Below, in pieces: positions 8,203 through 17,600 of a stretch of 44,428 nucleotides of DNA. Made by a program: the position numbers and the translations under genes. The notes under the pieces were generated by a model. The model saw only the letters and a list, made by a program, of their open reading frames with translations, made no database searches and was not told the DNA's origin. Position 1 is the first letter of the stretch. Every line of letters starts with the position of its first letter. The DNA is from Caloramator sp. (GTDB taxonomy: Bacteria; Bacillota; Clostridia; Clostridiales; Caloramatoraceae): positions 1-44,428 of the forward strand of contig JAOADY010000020.1 in assembly GCA_026417075.1 (NCBI GenBank), read 5' to 3'.

Positions 8203-8853
8203 ATGAGAGAGCATTTTTTTCAAAAGATTGAGGATGTAAAGCATGACATTTTAAGAATGGGGAATATGGTTGAAAGGATTATTAATGATTCTGTAGATGC
8301 ATTAAAAAATCAGGATATAGAGGCTTCTAAGAAAATATATATAGATGATGATAAAATAGATACTATGGAACATGAAATTGAAAATAAATGTATAATCCTT
8401 CTTGCTCTTCAGCAACCTTTAGCAAAGGACTTGAGAATAATAACAACTGCTTTAAGGATGATTATTGATCTTGAAAGAATGGGAGATCATGCAGTTAACA
8501 TAGCTAAAACTACTATTCAAATAGGAAATGAACCCTTTATAAAACCTCTTGTGGATATACCTAAAATGGCACAAATAACGCAAGAGATGGTCAAATTAAG
8601 CCTCGATGCTTTTGTTAAGGAAGACATAAATCTTGCTAAAAAGGCAGCTGAAATGGATGAAGAGGTTGATAAACTTTACGAACTTATAATTAAGGATTTA
8701 TTAAACATTATAGCAAAGGACAACAGCAATATAAATCAGGCAACAAAGCTTATGTTTGTGGGAAGATTTTTAGAGAGGATAGCAGACCATACAACTAATA
8801 TTTGTGAAAGAATAATATATATGGTTACAGGAGAATATGAAGAGATAAATTAA
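8203..8853 (+). CDS. phoU: Phosphate signalling/transport regulator PhoU
   Basis: PhoU links the Pst transporter to the phosphate two-component system and restrains uptake when phosphate is ample. The 216-aa protein is all-helical with two three-helix repeats. The metal-binding-type motifs recur as E-x-x-x-D-x-A-x-N (ERMGDHAVNIAK near residue 89 and ERIADHTTNICER near residue 190). It is the last gene of the pst operon and its stop abuts the terminator stem. Confidence 0.95.
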   Translation: MREHFFQKIEDVKHDILRMGNMVERIINDSVDALKNQDIEASKKIYIDDDKIDTMEHEIENKCIILLALQQPLAKDLRIITTALRMIIDLERMGDHAVNIAKTTIQIGNEPFIKPLVDIPKMAQITQEMVKLSLDAFVKEDINLAKKAAEMDEEVDKLYELIIKDLLNIIAKDNSNINQATKLMFVGRFLERIADHTTNICERIIYMVTGEYEEIN

Positions 8854-8875
8854 AGCGGCAATTGCCGCTTTTTTT
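8852..8875 (+). terminator. Terminator of the pst-phoU operon
   Basis: AAAGCGGCAATTGCCGCTTT is a perfect palindrome followed by further T residues. It starts inside the phoU stop codon. Confidence 0.93.
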
Positions 8876-8932
8876 GTGTCAAAATTATATGCTTTGAATA
8901 ATATGAAATAGAATGATTTTGAGGGGGATAAT

Positions 8933-11005
8933 ATGTTTCCTATAAATGATACTTTATGGACAGTATATATTAAAAATGCTCTTATTAGAAATGTTACTCC
9001 ATGTTGGGTAGATATTGTAGGTGATGATTCTCATCCTGCCTGTTACTACTATTTAAACGATGTAGCTACTGTTCCAAGAGAAATTGCCTTTAGGATGAGG
9101 CTAAATTGTAATCCTCTAAGCAATAATCCTAATAAATATGAGCTTAAAGAGTTCGTATGGGGAGTACAAATAGTTAATATGTTTAATACTATTTTATATT
9201 CTATATATGTTAATGCAACTACTGCTAATTATACTCTTGAAATTTGGGATTCAACAAATACCAAGATTTACAGTACGCCAATTATTTTAAACAACCCTGA
9301 AACATTAAATGATAATGTAAGGGTAAAAAATGCAGGGACAATTTTTTCATCTGATGCACCTACTATACCAGATAAAGATTTTTTCCTTGATTTTAGAGTA
9401 CCTGTGAATGCTTTTACGGGATTTAATTTTGATACAGATGTCTATAAATTGTGTTTTTTTACTTCGACTCAAGAAAACATTATAAATAAAGAATATATAT
9501 GTGGAGAATTAATTAACAAACCTTCAGGAGCAGCTTTGTGCGTTAGCAAGCATATTGAAAGCGGTCCATCAATTATTTGCGCATGCAGTACAGCAACATG
9601 GGTGCTTCATGTTGTAATAGAAAACTGCGGCAATGTTGATTTAACGGATGTTGTACTAACTGATACTATAAATTCTGAAATAGCATCTAATGCAACTATA
9701 GTTTTAATGCCTAATGTTGGACCTGTATTAGTTGGAAATCAGATAACATGGAATATAGGAACTTTACAAGCAGGAGAAAAGCAAACCCTTGGTATAGAGA
9801 TAACAGGATACTTTGATACTCCAGGCCATAAGATTTTTGACGTAGGAGAGGTTGATTGCGACGAGCTTGCTCCAATACCATTTAAGGATGTTGGAATAGA
9901 TGTAATAAAATCTACAGATAAACTTATAGTTCAAAAAAGCATAATAGAAGGACCAAATAAGGTAAGCCTTTGCGATATTGAAACATGGAAACTTAGGATA
10001 TATTTAAAAAATACATGTGAGGCTGATTTGGCAGCTCTTTCGGTTTTTGATGAGATAAATTGCAAATTTTCACTTGAAGAGCCTGTTATTCTTACTCCAA
10101 GCAAAGGTTATGCCTATATTGAGGGTAAAAAGATATATTGGAATATTGAACTTTTAAGAGTAGATGAAGAAGCAACCCTCGATATAACTTTAAAAGGATT
10201 TTTCACAGCAGAAGGGCTTAATATATTTAATAAAGGATATGTGTATTCAGGATGTATAGGAGAGATTTATTTTCAAGATGAGGGAATAGAGGTTTTTGCT
10301 CCTGAAATAACAGATACTATAGATGTTTATGGGAAGATACAGGATTTAAAGACAGGGCAGATTTTAGATGATGTTTTAGCTATTGTATATGATAATAGAT
10401 GCAATAAAATAAGGGTTGAAACCTTCGATAAAAGATATAATATAAGTCTTAAAGCCGGAACTTATATTATAAAATTTTCAAAGGAAGGCTATGTAGATAA
10501 AATATTAATAGTTGTACTTTTGGCAGATATGGATATATACTTTGACATTAAAATGTTGAAAAAAGTAGCAGCAGTATGCAGTAGAGAAACAGCAAATAAA
10601 GACCTTTATCTTAGAATAATAAAAGAAAGAGTTGATGCTGATATTGTATTCAGCAAATCTACCTGCATAAATACTGAAGCGTTAATTGAAAATCTTTGTG
10701 ATGTTGTTGAAAATATTGAAGCTAATTCTGTATGTAATTCTAAACTTTTAGTAGATTTTACTATTGAAAAGAATATAGTGTATAAACTAAATAATGAGAA
10801 AAATTTAAAATATGAGGATTATGATTTTAGTGTTTGTATACCTCTTAATGGGAATATCGAAGGATGTAACTTAGTATATAATTACAAGTCAAATGGAAAC
10901 TATTATTGTAAGGATGGAAATATAGTATATAATATAGCCTATATTAAATTCAACGGATACTTTGTTTGTGATAGCGATGTTTTAGTAAATGGGGCTGATA
11001 AGTAG
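8933..11005 (+). CDS. Cysteine-rich DUF11-repeat protein, possible spore-surface protein
   Basis: This 690-aa protein has no signal peptide or membrane helix. An N-terminal beta-rich region (about 1-190) is followed by two tandem DUF11-like units starting near residues 198 and 328. Their openings align (SKHIESGP...TATWVLHVVIENCG and QKSIIEGP...ETWKLRIYLKNTC), showing internal duplication. Next comes a carboxypeptidase-regulatory-like beta domain (about 460-535, TIDVYGKIQDLKTGQ), then a C-terminal segment (about 600-690) faintly resembling SPOCS spore-coat domains. Cysteines occur throughout, unusual for an anaerobe's cytosolic protein. It is monocistronic, with GAGGGGG before the ATG and a strong terminator after. 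Lack of a secretion signal plus DUF11 repeats and cysteines suggest assembly on the forespore from the mother cell; this is inference. No sporulation promoter could be assigned with confidence. Confidence 0.6.
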   Translation: MFPINDTLWTVYIKNALIRNVTPCWVDIVGDDSHPACYYYLNDVATVPREIAFRMRLNCNPLSNNPNKYELKEFVWGVQIVNMFNTILYSIYVNATTANYTLEIWDSTNTKIYSTPIILNNPETLNDNVRVKNAGTIFSSDAPTIPDKDFFLDFRVPVNAFTGFNFDTDVYKLCFFTSTQENIINKEYICGELINKPSGAALCVSKHIESGPSIICACSTATWVLHVVIENCGNVDLTDVVLTDTINSEIASNATIVLMPNVGPVLVGNQITWNIGTLQAGEKQTLGIEITGYFDTPGHKIFDVGEVDCDELAPIPFKDVGIDVIKSTDKLIVQKSIIEGPNKVSLCDIETWKLRIYLKNTCEADLAALSVFDEINCKFSLEEPVILTPSKGYAYIEGKKIYWNIELLRVDEEATLDITLKGFFTAEGLNIFNKGYVYSGCIGEIYFQDEGIEVFAPEITDTIDVYGKIQDLKTGQILDDVLAIVYDNRCNKIRVETFDKRYNISLKAGTYIIKFSKEGYVDKILIVVLLADMDIYFDIKMLKKVAAVCSRETANKDLYLRIIKERVDADIVFSKSTCINTEALIENLCDVVENIEANSVCNSKLLVDFTIEKNIVYKLNNEKNLKYEDYDFSVCIPLNGNIEGCNLVYNYKSNGNYYCKDGNIVYNIAYIKFNGYFVCDSDVLVNGADK

Positions 11006-11034
11006 CAGATAAGTTTAACTTATCTGCTTTTTAT
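11005..11034 (+). terminator. Terminator after the DUF11-repeat gene
   Basis: GCAGATAAGTTTAACTTATCTGC is a near-perfect palindrome followed by TTTTT. It begins at the last base of the stop codon. Confidence 0.92.
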
Positions 11035-11183
11035 ATAGAAATTATGAATAAAATACCATTATTAGTATAAAATAATAAATGTGTATATTCAAAAAATTTT
11101 TAATATTTTAAGAGGAAAAATGAAGTTTTTATAGAATAAATAATTAAGGTTGCAATTCAATTTGCACTAAAGGGGGAATTCAT

Positions 11184-13271
11184 ATGAAAGAATACAAAGT
11201 TGAAAATGTCCGAAACATTGGAATTATAGGTCATGGTGGAACGGGCAAGACAAGTCTGGTAGAGGCAATTTTATATAATTGCAAGGAAACTGACAGAATA
11301 GGAAAGGTAGAAGATGGTACTACGGTATGCGATTATGATGCTGAAGAGAAAAAAAGACAAATTTCTATTTCTACTGCAGTAGCTCCTTGTGAGTGGAACA
11401 ATAACCGAATCAATTTTGTAGATACTCCAGGCTATTTCGATTTTGTTGGAGAAGTTATTGAGGGGTTAAGAGCCGTTGATACAGCATTAATTACGGTATG
11501 TGCTGTTTCAGGAGTTCAAGTCGGTACAGAAAAGGCTTGGGATTTTGTTAATAAATTTAAGCTTCCAAGGGTATTCTTTATAAATAAACTCGATAGAGAA
11601 AATGCTAACTATGAAAAAACTTTAAGCGCTTTAAAGGATAAATTTGGAATAGGAGTTGCTCCTATACATATTCCAATAGGAAAAGAAGAGGATTTTAAAG
11701 GAATAGTTAATGTAATTGAAAGAAAAGCAAAAATATATGACGCAAAATCTAAGACCATGGTTGATTGCGAAATACCAGGCGATATTTTATCCCTTGTTGA
11801 TGAATATAGAAATAATCTTATGGAAACCGTAGCTGAAAATGATGAGGCTCTCCTTGATAAGTACTTAAGCGAAGGAGAGTTATCCGATGAAGAAATTATG
11901 AAAGGGCTTAAGATTGGAATAGCATCGGGAGATATAGCACCTGTATTTTGTGGTTCTGCAATAAGCGGAGTGGGAGTAACTACTCTTTTAGATTCTATAA
12001 TAAAATATCTTCAATCTCCAGCAGATAAAGGAGAATATGAAGGAATAAATCCAAAAACTAAGCAAAAGGAAGTTAGAAAACCAGATGTAACTGAGCCTTT
12101 CTCAGCTTTTGTATTTAAAACTATAGCTGACCCCTTTGTTGGAAGATTATCTTTGTTTAGAGTTATATCAGGAAGCATAAATTCTGATTCTTCTGTATAT
12201 AATGCAACTCAGGACAAAACAGAGAAGGTTGGAACCCTTTATGTTTTAAAAGGAAAAACTCAGACTGCAGTTACAAAGCTTCAGGCTGGAGATATTGGGG
12301 CTGTTGCTAAACTTCAATTTACAGCAACAGGAGATACATTAAGCGATGTTTCAAAGCCTATAGTTTACCAGGGATTTGAATTCCCACAGCCATGCATTTC
12401 AATGTCCGTTAAGCCAAAATCAAAGGGCGATGAAGATAAGATATCTTCTGGACTTCACAAGCTGTTAGAGGAGGATCCTACATTTAAGATTTCAAGGGAT
12501 GTTGAAAATGCAGAAACTTTAATATCGGGTCTTGGAGAGCTTCATATTGAGGTTATTGCAAGCAAGCTCAAAAACAAATTTGGTGCAGATGTAACTCTTG
12601 ATGTACCTAAGGTTCCTTATAGAGAAACTATTAGAAAGACTGCTGATGTTCAGGGCAAGTATAAAAAGCAGTCTGGAGGTCACGGACAGTATGGAGATGT
12701 AGTTATAAAGTTTGAACCTCAGTATGAAACAGAGGATTTAGTTTTCGTGGATGAAATAGTAGGAGGAGTAGTTCCTAGACAGTATATTCCAGCTGTTGAA
12801 AAGGGACTTAGAGAAGCTATTAAAAAGGGTGTTCTTGCAGGATATCCAGTTATAAACCTAAAGGCAACTCTCCACTATGGTTCATACCATCCTGTTGATT
12901 CATCAGAAATGGCATTTAAGACAGCAGCATCCCTTGCTTATAAGAAGGGTATGAAAGAGGCCGACCCAGTTATTTTAGAGCCTATAATGCACATGGAAGT
13001 AATAGTTCCTGATGAATATATGGGAGATATAATAGGAGATATTAACAAGAGAAGAGGAAGAGTTCTCGGAATGGAGCCACAGGATGGAATGCAGGTTGTT
13101 GTTGCAGAAGTTCCAATGGCAGAGCTTTTCAAATATGCAACTGACCTTCGTTCAATGACACAGGCAAGAGGTTCTTTTACAATGAAGTTTGAAAGATACG
13201 AAGAAGTTCCTGCAAACATAAGCCAAAAGATTATAGAAAGTGCGCATAAGGAAGAAGAAGAGGAAGAATAA
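11184..13271 (+). CDS. Elongation factor G-like translational GTPase (non-canonical FusA paralogue)
   Basis: The 695-aa protein has the EF-G layout: GTPase domain (about 1-280), domain II (about 310-390), domains III-V (to about 680). The GTPase motifs differ from housekeeping EF-G: the P-loop is GHGGTGKTSL rather than GHIDAGKTT, switch I reads RQISIS rather than RGITI, and G4 is NKLD rather than NKMD. DTPG is intact. These changes mark the EF-G-like/EF-G-2 family found beside a normal fusA in many Firmicutes. The C-terminus ends in a run of six glutamates. Family members bind the ribosome, but their cellular role is not settled. AAGGGGG precedes the ATG. It is monocistronic between terminators and stands apart from the str operon. 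Confidence 0.88.
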   Translation: MKEYKVENVRNIGIIGHGGTGKTSLVEAILYNCKETDRIGKVEDGTTVCDYDAEEKKRQISISTAVAPCEWNNNRINFVDTPGYFDFVGEVIEGLRAVDTALITVCAVSGVQVGTEKAWDFVNKFKLPRVFFINKLDRENANYEKTLSALKDKFGIGVAPIHIPIGKEEDFKGIVNVIERKAKIYDAKSKTMVDCEIPGDILSLVDEYRNNLMETVAENDEALLDKYLSEGELSDEEIMKGLKIGIASGDIAPVFCGSAISGVGVTTLLDSIIKYLQSPADKGEYEGINPKTKQKEVRKPDVTEPFSAFVFKTIADPFVGRLSLFRVISGSINSDSSVYNATQDKTEKVGTLYVLKGKTQTAVTKLQAGDIGAVAKLQFTATGDTLSDVSKPIVYQGFEFPQPCISMSVKPKSKGDEDKISSGLHKLLEEDPTFKISRDVENAETLISGLGELHIEVIASKLKNKFGADVTLDVPKVPYRETIRKTADVQGKYKKQSGGHGQYGDVVIKFEPQYETEDLVFVDEIVGGVVPRQYIPAVEKGLREAIKKGVLAGYPVINLKATLHYGSYHPVDSSEMAFKTAASLAYKKGMKEADPVILEPIMHMEVIVPDEYMGDIIGDINKRRGRVLGMEPQDGMQVVVAEVPMAELFKYATDLRSMTQARGSFTMKFERYEEVPANISQKIIESAHKEEEEEE

Positions 13272-13290
13272 AAGTAGCCTTAAATATATT

Positions 13291-13323
13291 AGGCATAATC
13301 CTTTATGTGATTATGCCTTTTTA
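13291..13323 (+). terminator. Terminator after the EF-G-like gene
   Basis: AGGCATAATC and GATTATGCCT form a 10-bp stem with an 8-nt loop, followed by TTTTT. Confidence 0.92.
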
Positions 13324-13418
13324 ATTTCTTAAAAAATAGATAAAAAGTAATTGTATGTAAGTTGAAAATAAAAATAAATTATAATACTATAAGTATATAT
13401 AAGATTTAAGGTTATTAT

Positions 13419-13565
13419 TTATCAGAACTTGAGGATAAACAAACAGGAATACAATATTTTGAAACCTATATGAGATATATATTTAAGTTCATATAATGAA
13501 ATTGTTTATCAGCTTTTAATGAAATTTAAAGATAAAAATTGCAAAGTAAAGGCATCCTTTCAATG
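13419..13565 (+). pseudogene. Decayed fragment, possibly of an Rpn/PD-(D/E)XK transposase-like nuclease
   Basis: In the 13324-13709 gap, one frame reads LSELEDKQTGIQYFETYMRY and then stops near 13496. The next frame continues with coding-like sequence (SSYNEIVYQLLMKFKDKN) to about 13563. The first piece resembles the segment of Rpn-family recombination-promoting nucleases that follows their catalytic domain. No start codon, ribosome site or catalytic core remains. The rest of the gap (13566-13690) holds a hairpin and AT-rich DNA with no gene that can be supported. The family assignment is tentative. Confidence 0.35.
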
Positions 13566-13600
13566 ATAGTTTTGATAAAAACATAAGAAAGGATGCTTTT
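13552..13600 (+). terminator. Long-stem hairpin with T-run upstream of the RM-like genes
   Basis: GCATCCTTTC and GAAAGGATGC pair perfectly over 10 bp across a 25-nt loop, followed by TTTT. It could be the terminator of the decayed gene, or a remnant of a mobile-element end. Confidence 0.6.
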
Positions 13601-13709
13601 AAATAGTACCTTATGGTTTGCGTTAATATTATGGTAAAAATTATTACAAAAAAATAGATATTGTATTTGAACACTATGAGCAAATCCTCTTAAGGAGTGG
13701 AAAATGTAG

Positions 13710-14651
13710 ATGGATAATATTGTATATATTCTAGAAAAAGATATGTTTAGATACGGGGAAACATTGCTTAATATACTCCTAAAGGATAGAACTACAAATC
13801 ATAATATAATATGGGCGACAGATGATTATTCAAAATTTGGTGATTTATATAAAGCTGAATCTGAGATAAAAGCATATCAAATTATAAATAATATAAATAG
13901 AATTTTACAACCAAGAATAATTAAGACCTCTGACAATCAATTTATTCGAACTAGAGAAAAAGGAGAAGTATTTACACCTTCTTGGATATGCAATGAACAA
14001 AACAATCTTATAGATGAACAGTGGTTTGGAAGAAAAGATGTTTTTAACATACAAAGATATAAATCTTGGGAATCTGTAAAAGAAAAAATTGTTTTTTCAA
14101 AGGCAAAAGGACGGACATGGAAGGATTATGTTGATCTTAGAAGGATGGAAATAGCTTGTGGGGAAGCTCCTTATCTTGTAAGCAGGTATGATACTGTTAC
14201 TGGAAAGGCTATTGAGTTACAGTCCCGTATAGGGCTTTTAGATAGAAAATTGCGCGTTATAAATGAAAATGTAGATGATAAAGAAGAATGGAAAAATTGG
14301 GCAATAAGAGCTTATCAAAGCATATACGGATACGAATATCAAGGTGATAATCTTCTTTTGGCACGTATAAATCTTTTATACACATATATTGAAAATGTGG
14401 AATTTAAATTTGGATACAAGCCCGATTTAAAAGAATTAAAGAAAATTGCAACAATAATTTCATGGAATATATGGCAAATGGATGGGATTACGTTTACAGT
14501 ACCGTTTTGCGATAAGCGAGGCAGGTTTAGACAATTATCAGTATTTGACAAACCTGATAATATTGATAATAAAAAAGAAAACAAATACTGCAAAATAAAA
14601 GATTGGCGGTCAAATAAAATTATTGAGTATAGATCGTTGATGGGGGGATAA
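13710..14651 (+). CDS. Restriction-modification-associated methylase-like subunit
   Basis: A 313-aa protein of the type often labelled restriction endonuclease subunit M. It carries EKGEVFTPSWIC (about residues 85-96), like motif X of N6-adenine methyltransferases, then MEIACGEAPYL (about 147-157), which resembles S-adenosylmethionine motif I, and GDNLLLARINLLYTYIE (about 212-228). No catalytic NPPY/DPPY is present, so it cannot be a complete methylase by itself. It lies 3 nt upstream of a giant gene that does have NPPY, so the two probably work together. A TAAGGAGTGG site precedes the ATG with rather long spacing. Its exact role (assembly, target recognition or structural methylase half) is unknown. 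Confidence 0.7.
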   Translation: MDNIVYILEKDMFRYGETLLNILLKDRTTNHNIIWATDDYSKFGDLYKAESEIKAYQIINNINRILQPRIIKTSDNQFIRTREKGEVFTPSWICNEQNNLIDEQWFGRKDVFNIQRYKSWESVKEKIVFSKAKGRTWKDYVDLRRMEIACGEAPYLVSRYDTVTGKAIELQSRIGLLDRKLRVINENVDDKEEWKNWAIRAYQSIYGYEYQGDNLLLARINLLYTYIENVEFKFGYKPDLKELKKIATIISWNIWQMDGITFTVPFCDKRGRFRQLSVFDKPDNIDNKKENKYCKIKDWRSNKIIEYRSLMGG

Positions 14652-14654
14652 ATT

Positions 14655-17600
14655 ATGAAGGAATTTTTTACTTCATCCTTTGAATACAAACTTATATATA
14701 TATTCGAAATAAGGGATGAAGAGCATAGGGGGCTATTAAAAATAGGGGATACTACTATTAAAACAGAAGAATCAATTGATAAACTTACGCCAAATTGTGA
14801 CGCATTAAACCAAGCTGCTAAAAAGAGAATTATGGAATATACAAATACAGCAGGAATTTCTTTTGAACTTTTGCATACAGAACTTGCAGTACGTAGGGAA
14901 AAGGATGAAAAAGGCAGAACAGTTTTAAAGGCATTTAGAGATTATGATGTACATAGAGTATTAGAAAACTCTAAAATACCTAGAAAAAGTTTTAAAAATA
15001 TAAATAGTCGTGAATGGTTTAAAGTAGATCTTAAAACTGCAATTAAGGCGATTGAAGCTGTAAAGAAAGGACAGCATAATCTTTCTAATATTACAACCGA
15101 TAGTTATACACCTATAATATTTAGACCGGAGCAGAGGGAAGCTATTGAAAAAACAATAAATCAGTTTAAAAATGGGAATAAAATGTTATGGAATGCAAAG
15201 ATGCGTTTTGGGAAAACTCTATGTGCTCTTGAAGTTATAAAAAAATTAAAATTCAAAAAAACAATTATTTTGACCCATAGACCTGTTCTTGATAGCAGTT
15301 GGTATGAAGATTTTAAAAAAATTTTTTATAGAGATAAAGATTATATATATGGATCAAAAAATAGCGGATATACTTTAGATGAATTAATAAAAACAGGTAA
15401 AAATTTTATATACTTTGCTTCTATTCAAGATTTAAGAGGTTCTGATACAGTTGGAGGTAATTTTTATAAAAATGATACTGTTTTTAAATTAAATTGGGAT
15501 TTAGTTATTGTAGATGAGGCGCATGAAGGAACTACCACAGCATTGGGTAGCGATGTTATAAAGAATATTGTAAAAGAAGATAGTGGATACGATACAAAAT
15601 TTCTTGCCCTTTCAGGAACGCCATTTAATATACTTGGTGAATATGATGATAATATTTATACTTGGGATTATATTATGGAGCAAAGATGTAAAAGAGAATG
15701 GGATAAAACTCATTTTGGAGATTCTAATCCCTATGATGAACTCCCTGAACTTAAGATTTTCACATATGACCTTGGGAAGCTTATTACAGACAGCCGTTAT
15801 ATTGAACTAGAGGATAAAGCTTTTAATTTTCGTGAATTTTTCAGAGTTTGGACTGGAGATATTAAATTTGATAAAAAGCCTCTTCCTAAAGGAGTAGAAA
15901 TAGGGGATTTTTATCATTATGATGATGTATTAAGTTTTTTAAATTTAATTACTAAAAAGGACGATGAAAGCCAATATCCTTATTCTACGGAAGAGTTCCG
16001 CTCATTATTCAGACATTCTTTGTGGATGGTTCCGGGAGTAAAGGAAGCAAAAGCTCTAAGTAAAATGATGAAAAAGCATCCGGTTTTTGGAAGCGGAGCT
16101 TTTGAAATAGTTAATGTTGCAGGAGACGGTGATGAGGAAGAAAAATATGAGGATGCGCTTAAAAAGGTTCGTGATGCTATAGATAGAGCAGGAGATGATG
16201 GATATACTATAACATTATCCTGCGGAAGATTAACCACAGGAGTTACTGTACCAGAATGGACTGCGGTATTTATGCTTTCAGGTTCCTTTTCAACTTCAGC
16301 TGCTAGTTATCTGCAAACTATATTCCGCGTTCAATCTCCTTGTAACAAAAATGGAAAGATAAAAAGAAGTTGCTATGTATTCGATTTTGCACCGGATAGA
16401 ACATTAAAAATGGTAGCAGAATCTGTCGCAATATCTACTAAAGCAGGGAAAACTAATGAATCCGATAAACGCATAATGGGAGAATTTTTAAATTACTGTC
16501 CCGTTATAGCAGTTGATGGAACGGTTATGAAAAAGTATGATACCAACAGGCTTTTGCAGCAGTTAAAACGTGCCTATGCTGAACGTGCTGTTCAAAATGG
16601 ATTTGATGATAATAATCTTTATAATGATGAGCTGTTGAAACTTGATGATATTGATTTAGAGAAATTCAAAAAATTAAAAGGTATAGTAGGAGCATCAAAA
16701 GCGGCGCCTAAATATAAGGATATTGATATAAATAATCAAGGATTTGCTGATGAAGAGCATGAAGGAAAAAGAAACATTGAAAATAAGCTAAAAAGAGAGT
16801 CTGCTAAGGAAGATGAAGAAAAATTAAAAGAAATGCGAGAGAAAAACAAACAGGCAGCAAATGCACGTTCAATCTTAAGAGGAATTTCAATACGTATGCC
16901 TTTATTGATTTACGGTGCTGATATTAACATAGATGAAGATATTACTATGGAAAGGCTTGTTGAAATAGTAGATGATTCATCATGGGAAGAGTTTATGCCA
17001 AAGGGCGTAACGAAGGAAATGTTTAAGGATTTTATAAAGTATTACGATAAAGAAGTTTTTATAGCCGCTGGGAAAAAAATTCGAAATATAGTAAAAAGCG
17101 CAGATGAGCTATCTCCATTAGAGCGTATAAAAAAGATTGCACAGCTTTTCTCATGTTTTAAAAACCCTGATAAGGAAACGGTATTGACACCTTGGAGAGT
17201 TGTGAATATGCATATGGGCGACTGTCTTGGAGGGTATAGTTTTTATGATGATAATTATGATATGCCGATAGATGAGCCAAGATATATTGAACATGGGGAA
17301 GTTACATTAGATACTTTGGGAAACAAAGATTCTAAAATACTCGAAATAAATTCTAAGACAGGTCTTTATCCTCTCTATGCAGCGTACAGCATTTTCCGCA
17401 GTAAATGTGCCTCGTATTCAAAAGAGGATTTGACCTTTGAACTTGAAGAAAAACTATGGAATGAAACTGTTGAGAAAAATATATTTGTTATATGTAAAAC
17501 GCCTATGGCAAAATCTATAACAAAGAGAACTTTAACAGGATTTAAAGATGTATCTTCTAATTTAAAGTATTTTGATGATATTATTGATATAATGAAAAAT

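Noticed and set aside
15583-15810. 75-aa + strand ORF inside the large RM-like gene
   Set aside because: It is out of frame within the helicase domain coding sequence and has no ribosome site.
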